64,000 nucleotides of DNA from Acholoe squamosa (taxonomy: Eukaryota > Annelida > Polychaeta > Phyllodocida > Polynoidae). Both the position numbers and the translations under genes were made by a program. This document shows, piece after piece, positions 57,115-64,000 of this stretch (position 1 is the stretch's first letter; every line of letters starts with the position of its first letter). The stretch spans positions 53,664,080 to 53,728,079 of the forward strand of contig OX439037.1 in NCBI GenBank assembly GCA_949317995.1, read 5' to 3'. The notes beneath the pieces are model-generated. The model was not told the origin of the DNA and ran no database searches. It was given only the letters and a program-made list of their open reading frames with translations.

Positions 57115-58340
57115 TGTGGGGCTCTTATCCCTCAAACAGCTCTTAACCCTCAAACAGGTACCCATTTGAGGGTTAAGAGCAAACACAGGATCTTAACCTT
57201 CAAACATGTGTCTTAAGCCTCAAACGCTCTTATCCCTCAAATGCTCTTAAGCCTTAAAAATGTTCTTATCCCTCAAATGCTCTTATCCCTCAAAGACCCT
57301 CATCCCTAAAATGCTCTTATCCCAAGTGCATGAGACATATTTCCTAGACCCATACAATCTAAACCTTCAAACATGTATCTTAAGCCTCAAACGCATTTAT
57401 CCCTCAAGCGCTCTTAATTAAGCCTCAAACACTTATCCCTCAAATCCCTCAAATATCCTTGACCCATACAATCTTTACCTTCAAACATGTGTCTTAAGCC
57501 TCAAACGCTCTTATCCCTCAAACGCTCTTAAGCCTCAAACGCTCTTATCCCTCAAAGACCCTCATCCCTCAAATGCTCTTATCCCTCAAGTGCATGAGAC
57601 ATATTTCCTAGACCCATACAATGAGGAATCATGGTGCCTCCTGATGCTTCATGGCCCGCTCTGGTATGGGCAGATCCAGGAATTTGAACGACATTTATGC
57701 CTTCACCTCACATTTCCTTGACACCCGTTTTGGCTTACTCATGGGGATAAATCTTGAAATATCCAGAGCCCCCTTCTTTCAATTTATTACAGAAATGTAC
57801 AGAAAACTTGGACACCTTTTACAGACCTCTCATTTTCTATACATTCATCATCAAATGTTAACAATTCCTGAAAATTGCATGTTCAAAAAATGTTAAAGTT
57901 TGTCACAGTACTTTCAGATTTTGCACATTGCAATTACTGCCTTTGTTATTCAGCTGAAACATTTTCTTAATTTTTCGCAAAAAAAAAACAACGTAAAGGA
58001 TATGGGGCTGCTCTCCATGTCTGCATAGCTACACAGCTGAGCACAGACCCCCATAATTGTGGAGGTTCCAGAGGACATCCTTTTCAGTCAACCAAAAGTC
58101 CAAAAGTTTGAGGGGGTCTGGACCCCTTGACCCTTTGTATAGTGTCAGCAAAGGTTAGGGGTGCATTTGAGAGATAAGAGCGTTTGAAGCTTAAGAGCAT
58201 TTGAGGCTTAAGAGCATTTGAGGCTTAAGAGCATTTGAGGCTTAAGACACATTTTTGGATAAGATCCTGTGGTTGCTCTTAACCCTCAAACGGAGAGCTG
58301 TTTGAGGGTTAAGAGCTGTTTGAGGGATAAGAGCCCCACA
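57115..58340. mobile_element. TIR element with arrays of CTCTTATCCCTCAAA
   Basis: The ends TGTGGGGCTCTTATCCCTCA and TGAGGGATAAGAGCCCCACA are exact inverted copies, extending to about 40 bp. The left arm continues as an array of CTCTTATCCCTCAAACG-like units of about 17-20 bp (57118-57600). The right arm has the inverted array (58165-58330). The centre (57600-58150) is non-repetitive. Confidence 0.8.
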
Positions 58341-58596
58341 TGGTTAGTGGTACGAGCAGCAGAAAACACTGTCCTGACCTAGATATTAACCCAAACAAGC
58401 TAAGAACAATGGTCACTGAGGGATTAGCGTCAGGCTTGCAAAAATTCGTTGGTTACCAGGGAAACGGACAGTGGGATGTCTACTGGCTGGTTGGTGTTAC
58501 AAGTCTGTCTGCATAATGGCTTATGAATGAGGAAATGATTATGATGGCTAGGGGGGATCAGAAAAAATACATCATGTATCAGAAAAGAAAAAAAGT

Positions 58597-59649
58597 TACC
58601 GTAATCTCCCGCGTAGAAGGCGCGTCTTATACGCGAATCAGATCGTGACTGGGTCTTATACGCGGGAGGGTAATTGCCTTGAGTTGGGGGTGCGCCTTAT
58701 ACGAGGGTTTTTCCAACATCTCATTTGGGAAAATGCACCAATGACAGCTTGAACTCATAGAGCCTGCACCGCGGCAGACCGGTCGGTGTAGATTTGCTCG
58801 GCGGGGTGTAGGGAACACGTGGGCCGATGACAGCATCGACTCATAGCGCTAGCGCCGCGGCAGCCCGGTCGGTGTACGGGCGCTCGGCGGGTTCAAGCCG
58901 ACCGTGGGCCGATGACAGCATAGACTCAACAGGTTGACAATGCGGTGTGGCTTGCCGGGGTGTAGGGAACACGTGGGCCGATGACAGCATAGACTCATAG
59001 CGCTAGCGCCGCGGCAGACCGGGAGGTGTCGAAGGGCGCTCGGAGGGTTTGACGCCGACCGTGTGCCGATGACAGCATAGACTCAACAGGTTGACAATGC
59101 GGTGTGGCTTGCCGGGGTGTAGGAAACACGTGGGCCGATGACAGCATAGACTCATAGCGCTAGCGCCGCGGCAGACCGGGAGGTGTCGACGGGCGCTCGG
59201 CGGGTTTGACGCCGACCGTGTGCCGATGACAGCTTGAACTCATAGCGCCTGCACCGCGGCAGACCGGTCGCTGTAGACTTGCTCGGCGGGGAAGATGCCG
59301 ACCGTGTGCCGATGACAGCATAGACTCAACAGGTTGACACTATAGACAAAGCGGCATGGCTTGCCGGGGTGTAGGGAACATGTGGGCCGATGACAGCATC
59401 GACTCATAGCGCTAGCCGACCGTCACACCGTGTGCCGATGACAGCTTGAACTCATATAGGGGGGTGGGGAGGGGGGGGCGCCTTCTACGCGAAACAGCCC
59501 CCCTGTGAGTTGGGGGGGCGCCTTATACGCGGGTTTTTCCAGAAATCGATCCAGAGGAGGTACGTGCGCCTTCTACGTGAAAAGGCCTTCTCTGAGTTGG
59601 GGGTGCGCCTTCTACGCGAGCTGCGCCTTCTACACGGGAGATTACGGTA
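58597..59649. mobile_element. TA-flanked TIR element with internal GC-rich satellite
   Basis: The ends TACCGTAATCTCCCGCGTAG and, reversed, TACCGTAATCTCCCGTGTAG match over at least 25 bp with TA at both edges, suggesting a Tc1/mariner-type target. The subterminal words GCGCCTTCTACGCG and CTTATACGCG recur. The interior is a GC-rich satellite. Confidence 0.75.
58740..59450. repeat. GC-rich satellite inside the TA-flanked element
   Basis: The phrase GGGCCGATGACAGCAT recurs at intervals of about 70-90 bp. The longer unit with ACTCAACAGGTTGACA repeats near 58924, 59082 and 59321. Higher-order periodicity is about 158 bp with one longer step. Confidence 0.7.
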
Positions 59650-59868
59650 TTTAAGATTGTATAAAACGTTTGTGTATTGTGTTTTTAATGTTATCTAGAG
59701 CCAATGTTTTTTTATGTTAACCAATATTATATTTCCGTTTTTTTGGGGTTTTTTTTTCACTGTTTTTCAGTTACATATGTAAAGCAACACTTGCTGTCAT
59801 CCTATATTTACAGCAACATTAATAGTAACTGTACAGCAAAATTGTTGTATTTGAAGAAACAGTAAATC

Positions 59869-60755
59869 TACACTCTAAAAATATGTGTTTAGTTTTTAAA
59901 CACTTTTACCCATGTTTTAAATACTTTCTTGTAACACTTTGTAACACACTTTTTTGGGCAAAACACTTAACACTTTTTCAAAAAGCGTTTAAAAATTCAA
60001 AAGTTTTTTGATTGAAATGTGTTTTAGTTGAAAAAGTGTTTAAATGATCCTTAGAATAAAGTGTTTAGGTTCAGAAAGTATTTAGAATGAGTTTCATGCA
60101 AATTAATGTCCTTGCTATCATTCCTTTTTCCTAATAAACCCATGGTCCCCGTTTTAAGATTAGTGAGTACTTCCTATCACACATTGCTATCCCTCTGCAG
60201 GTAGAGAATATCAAATTATGTTAATGGCAGGTTGATGAATCTTGATCATTCATTAATTTTGTCAACATTGATTCTGTGCTAACAAGGCCTATAATGAAGA
60301 TGAGTTCAAACACTTTGATGCACAGAGTTAGTCAGTGAGTGTAGGACTGGGATGTATGTATTAATCCTGAATGTTACAAAATGGGTGTTTATCATGGGTT
60401 GCATTGGAATCAAGGTAATGAGAAGGTACTTTTTTAGACATTTCTTTTAAAAATTTATTCTTAGATAAAGTGTCAATGTTATGTTCTATCAGGATGTTGT
60501 GTATCATTATCATTTATACTTAAATTCACACATTTGTGTCCATATGAAAGTTACAGTAGTTCCAGCATAGGTGGCCCCTGCCACTATAGTGAGTTGGATT
60601 GGAACCAAGTATCAAAACACTTTTATAAACCTGAACACTTTTGCAGGAAAAGTGTAAAAGTGTTTAAAGAAAAGTGTTCAGATGATGAAAATGTGTTTTA
60701 CCGAAAATTGTTTAGGTAAAATGTGTTTTAGTTTAATCACATTTTTTAGAGTGTA
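59869..60755. mobile_element. TIR element, ACACTCTAAAAA ends
   Basis: The left ACACTCTAAAAATATGTGTT and the reversed right ACACTCTAAAAAATGTGATT match. The interior is AT-rich with repeated AAACACTTTT/GTGTTTA words pairing between halves. It is inserted in the right half of the outer element. Confidence 0.75.
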
Positions 60756-60916
60756 CATGAGTAATTCACTGTTTGTTTACAGCAACTCTTGCTGTAACCT
60801 TGTATTTAAGAGTGAGATGCAGCAATATTGCTGTATTTGAGATTACAGTAAGTCCTACTGTATAAATACAGTAAATATTGCTGTGCATTTACTATTTACA
60901 GCCTGAGGCCACCTAT

Positions 60917-61138
60917 CCCAGCAAATTGTCGTCATCTGTTGCCATGATTGGTCATCAATGGTGACTCCTTTTTGAGTGATAACTCATTCCGTCATCTTTC
61001 GCCACTGTGTGTTAGACTCATGTGGCATAGCAATTGCTATTCCTGGTGAGCTTGTGCTATAACGACGTCGTGTTCCATCTAGCGACATGTGTGAGCCACT
61101 TCACACGGGTTGATGAAGACTCACGACAATTTGCTGGG
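60917..61138. mobile_element. 222-bp MITE, CCCAGCAAATTGT ends, second copy
   Basis: Same length and ends as 27823-28044, in the opposite orientation, with matching interior. Confidence 0.85.
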
Positions 61139-61217
61139 ATGGATTGCCACCTATGGATTGCCGCATTATAGGAGTAGCTGACTTATTAGTGAGATTGCCA
61201 TCCCCGTTTTTTTACAG

Positions 61218-61431
61218 GGACGTTTGCATTCTTTTAAGGTAAAATTCGGTCTAGAGCCCCATGTATTACATATGTGTATATTCCACTCTTCCTATACGCT
61301 GATGCGTGTATCAAGTTCTAGAACGTTTACATCATACTCTGATTTTGAGGGTGAACATTTGGCTTGCAACATACAGCTGAGCCAAGTTTCAGCGGTAGGG
61401 CGGTCGCGAGTGAAGGCCCTAATTCTACTTG
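61218..61431 (+). CDS. probable plus-strand exon, unrecognised gene
   Basis: A near-ideal acceptor (CCCCGTTTTTTTACAG|) and a strong donor (CTACTTG|GTGAGT) bound 71 open codons plus one base. The product reads GRLHSFKVKFGLEPHVLHMC, IFHSSYTLMRVSSSRTFTSY, SDFEGEHLACNIQLSQVSAV and GRSRVKALILL. It looks like a beta-rich, folded segment but I do not recognise the family. It is on the opposite strand to gene A, so it belongs to another gene that enters from the right. The frame runs on past the donor to 61595, but that part looks intronic. Confidence 0.55.
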
Positions 61432-61929
61432 GTGAGTTTGAAGCAACACCGGTAGATCCGTCATGTAAGAAAACAACGCCACCAGGAGCTGTTCTGCATT
61501 TATCGATGATATACTACATTCCTGCCATTCCTACTACCAGAGCCACATATAGGCTCAGCACTGCACGGCGGGCGCCGACCAGGCCCTCTGTGTAGATACA
61601 AATAGAGGCCCTGCTGTCTGGAAGAAGCCTCGCTGCTACCATCGACATCACAAAGCTTCAACAACTTGCAGAACATTAGGGTGGGGGTTCTTTTAGAATT
61701 TGAGGGAAAGAAAAAAAAAATAGCCGCAAAGGGAAAGTCTAGCCGCGTTTGTCTTTCAGTAAGATAGTCTCGGGGGAACGGAGGCGCTCCGAGAATGGTA
61801 AGGGCGACCGACGGGCGCGCCTCGTGTCGAAACTATCCCGCGGTAAATACAGGAGGGTGTTGCTCCTATAGTAAAAGGAAGAGCTGGCTAAAAATGCCGT
61901 CGTTTCCAAACTGCAAAGATGGATCTCTA
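61432..61929. other. no feature recognised
   Basis: Sequence downstream of the probable exon; no next exon found. Confidence 0.4.
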
Positions 61930-62105
61930 TGAAGGTGATCAGTACGGATGACTTAAGGTCCTCTTTCTATGTTGATGACCTAAGGTAATCATGTTGATCA
62001 CCTTGGGTCATCAAAGTGATGACCGAAGGAGACCTGGGGTCATCAATGTCATGACCCAAGGTGATCATGTTGATCACCTTGGGTCATCACTTTCTGACCA
62101 GGGAG
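61930..62105. repeat. cluster of GGTGATCA/GGGTCATCA palindromes
   Basis: Words TGATCACCTTGGGTCATCA and their complements alternate. A perfect inverted repeat has 16-bp arms TGACCCAAGGTGATCA (62052-62067) and 62071-62086 with 3 bases between. Related words return at 62525-62630 (GATCACCCATGGTGATCA), so the two clusters may be ends of one element. Confidence 0.75.
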
Positions 62106-63005
62106 CCCTAGTTTACAATAATGGAAAATACAATGCCCACTTTGTTGAATATATTGATTATTATCACTAATCCACTTGATAATGGGTGTTTATAAGGTAG
62201 AAGATGTGAAGAATATCACCACACTTGAATATCAGATGATATAAAAAGAAATTTAGGCAACATTATCAAAGGTACAAGCATGTTTAAAGATGGACACCTC
62301 TTTTGTAACTAAAACTATAGTTACAACCATGGGTACAAGCTGACATTTGTTATACACATCTAATATGCCTCTTTAGGGCACTTATAAGTTAGCAGTAAAT
62401 GCCCACAATAAATGCTTGGTTGTGGGGAGGGAAGGGGGTAATTATGCAATTGTTGGAAATGATAATCAAAAAGATATTTATTAATGACAAACAATCATTT
62501 ACATGCTCCCCTCTGATCTGTTCAGACAGGTCATCACATATGATCACCCATGGTGATCACATATGATTAGTTCAAAGATCACTGGGTACTCTCCCTCGGG
62601 CTCATCAATAAGATGACAAAAAGTCATCACTACAGAGTACCTTTTTAAGCCTGTTCTTTTCAGTGCAGTCCTTTCTTTTCATGTAGCTATAACTTGTCCC
62701 TTTTGTTGCTGACAAGTGGTCATTCAAGTATTGTGCTAAAAAAAGGGGAATTTGAGTAGGTACCTAGTTGGGAGAAGTCAGTCAGTATAATAAACTATAG
62801 AGCTTGTGACATGAGTAGGTACTTGATAGTGCAGCTCTCTCTGTTTTAAACAAGGCAGGTGACTTTTCAGACTAATGTGGTGAGTCCAAGTTGAATGGTG
62901 AACCAGAGCGTTACTTCTTTTAAAAAGAGGGTATACCTAATGACAGCTCCTTTCACCATAGGAGCAACACGCTCCTGATCCCACAGAGAGGTATCGAGCC
63001 CACGA
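62106..63005. other. no gene recognised; second GATCACC cluster at 62525-62630
   Basis: AT-rich DNA between two clusters of related palindromic words; no supported frame. Confidence 0.4.
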
Positions 63006-63024
63006 GTGGACATGCACAAAAAAA

Positions 63025-63450
63025 GGTATGTTTTTGCACCTGCAAAAACATTACTGCACCCCCAAGAACTATTCTTACACAAGCAAAACTCTTTTTTTTC
63101 ACCCATACTCGGAAATTTTTCTTGCATCCTCCAAAGGTTCTTGCACCCACAAGAACTATTGTTGCACCCACAAGAACCATTCTTGCACACGCATAAACAT
63201 TCTTGTGGCCGCAAGAAGTTGTTCTTGCATCCACAAGAAGGTTCTTGAGATGTTGGTTGTTAGGGGGAGGCTATAGAAGTCTAATTTCTTTTTTAATTTT
63301 GAAAATCCATTGACTAGAACAAAAGTTATGTGCGGCCACTTTGAAGTTGTATAGTAAGAATTATTCTTGCGGGTGTAAAAACGTTTTTGCTGGTGCAAGA
63401 ATGATTTTTGCAGGTGCAATTATGTTTTTGCGGGTCCAAGAATGATTTTT
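63025..63450. repeat. short-period TTGCACCCACAAGAA repeats in two opposed arrays
   Basis: From 63030 to 63250 units like TTGCACCCACAAGAACTATT recur every 20 bp or so. From 63360 to 63450 the reverse complement (TTTTTGCGGGTGCAAGAAT-like) recurs. The two arrays face each other across about 110 bp of plain sequence. Frames through them are translated repeat. Confidence 0.75.
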
Positions 63451-63946
63451 ACGGCCATCATGAAATATATTTCGTGCAAGCCCTTTCCAGGGCTCCGTAG
63501 TACGGAGATTGCACTTTTCTGATTGGTCATAAAATAAACAGGGCGGCGTTGCGTTTTTGAAGGGCATCCGCGTCGTGCCACGTGGTATTATATTCCACTC
63601 GGAGCCATTCATCAAACAGATTATCGTGCACGTCCTCGTATAGACGTGTATGAATAGATGCGCTTTGCTAATCGAGTCAGACCGGAGTAGTTGGATAAGT
63701 TATAGTGTCATACCTCAAAACAAACACTGACCCAGAATGCTATATAAACAATCCCCAAAGAAGAAAATAGTGTGGATCCTTTTTAAGTCTCGGGGATAGA
63801 CTTTATTAGAGAGAATCTTGGTCCTGTAGTTTCGCTCTGTTGACAGCGACTAGCGATGTGAGACTTGTCCACATACCCGCCAAGGTGTTCTTTAAGAAAA
63901 TCCTGACATCATAAATTTCTCACTCATTTTAGGATACCTGGTTCAT

Positions 63947-63950
<4 letters not shown>
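63451..63950. other. no feature recognised
   Basis: Single-copy-looking DNA without a supported gene. Confidence 0.4.
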
Positions 63951-63994
<44 letters not shown>

Positions 63995-64000
63995 TCTCTC
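63951..64000. repeat. (TC)n microsatellite at window end
   Basis: CT/TC repeat running off the window. Confidence 0.95.

Larger units (their letters stand above)
56177..60908. mobile_element. outer TIR element of a four-level nest, ACAGCAA-rich
   Basis: The left end GGCCTCACTGTAAATAGTAAA and, reversed, the right end GGCCTCAGGCTGTAAATAGT share inverted termini. Both halves (56177-56535 and about 59770-60908) are filled with short inverted words of the type ACAGCAA/TTGCTGT and TACAGTA. Three other elements fill the middle. No transposase frame. Confidence 0.6.

Overview
This is nuclear DNA of an animal, most likely a marine invertebrate. Coding sequence is split into short exons with GT/AG borders. 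Most of the window is transposon-derived, with many terminal-inverted-repeat (TIR) elements, a tyrosine-recombinase (DIRS/Ngaro-type) retroelement and a Ty3/Gypsy LTR element. AT, GA and CA microsatellites and the word TAGGCCTA are common. I cannot name the species or phylum. No rRNA, CRISPR or bacterial operon is present.

Host genes. (1) 11594-12733, minus strand: a 380-codon first exon of a SAMD5-like gene, with an N-terminal SAM domain and a later conserved block that both match SAMD5. (2) 'Gene A', minus strand, about 20.6-55.1 kb: at least 14 short exons assembled by hand from splice signals and reading phase. They form two blocks, 52874-55137 (5 exons) and 20644-35059 (9 exons), and all 12 exon joins within the blocks agree in phase. 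I do not recognise the product. A further exon at 14700-14821 may extend it. (3) Isolated plus-strand exon candidates lie at 61218-61431 (best), 7942-8111, 52361-52481 and 55681-55868.

Mobile DNA by region. 1-400: a 29-bp tandem repeat arranged as a giant inverted repeat. 4.9-7.4 kb: a TA-flanked TIR element with about seven internal repeats. 15.7-34.3 kb: a swarm of about 0.65-kb elements rich in TTGCAAT and ending in AGGTCGAATCCCAC, with other MITEs nested inside and between them. 27.98-30.51 kb: a 1.3-kb tandem duplication. 36.2-41.2 kb: a decayed tyrosine-recombinase retrotransposon. 41.24-49.27 kb: a Ty3/Gypsy element with both LTRs, a primer-binding site and a polypurine tract, broken by stops and frameshifts, inserted in an AT microsatellite. 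Both large retroelements lie in the long intron between the two exon blocks of gene A. 56.2-60.9 kb: a nest of three TIR elements inside a fourth. 61.9-64 kb: palindromic and short-period repeats.

So the window holds one or two ordinary host genes whose introns have been heavily colonised. The retroelements are dead as read. The small TIR families look recently active as groups, because copies are closely similar and nested, and must have been moved by transposases encoded elsewhere.
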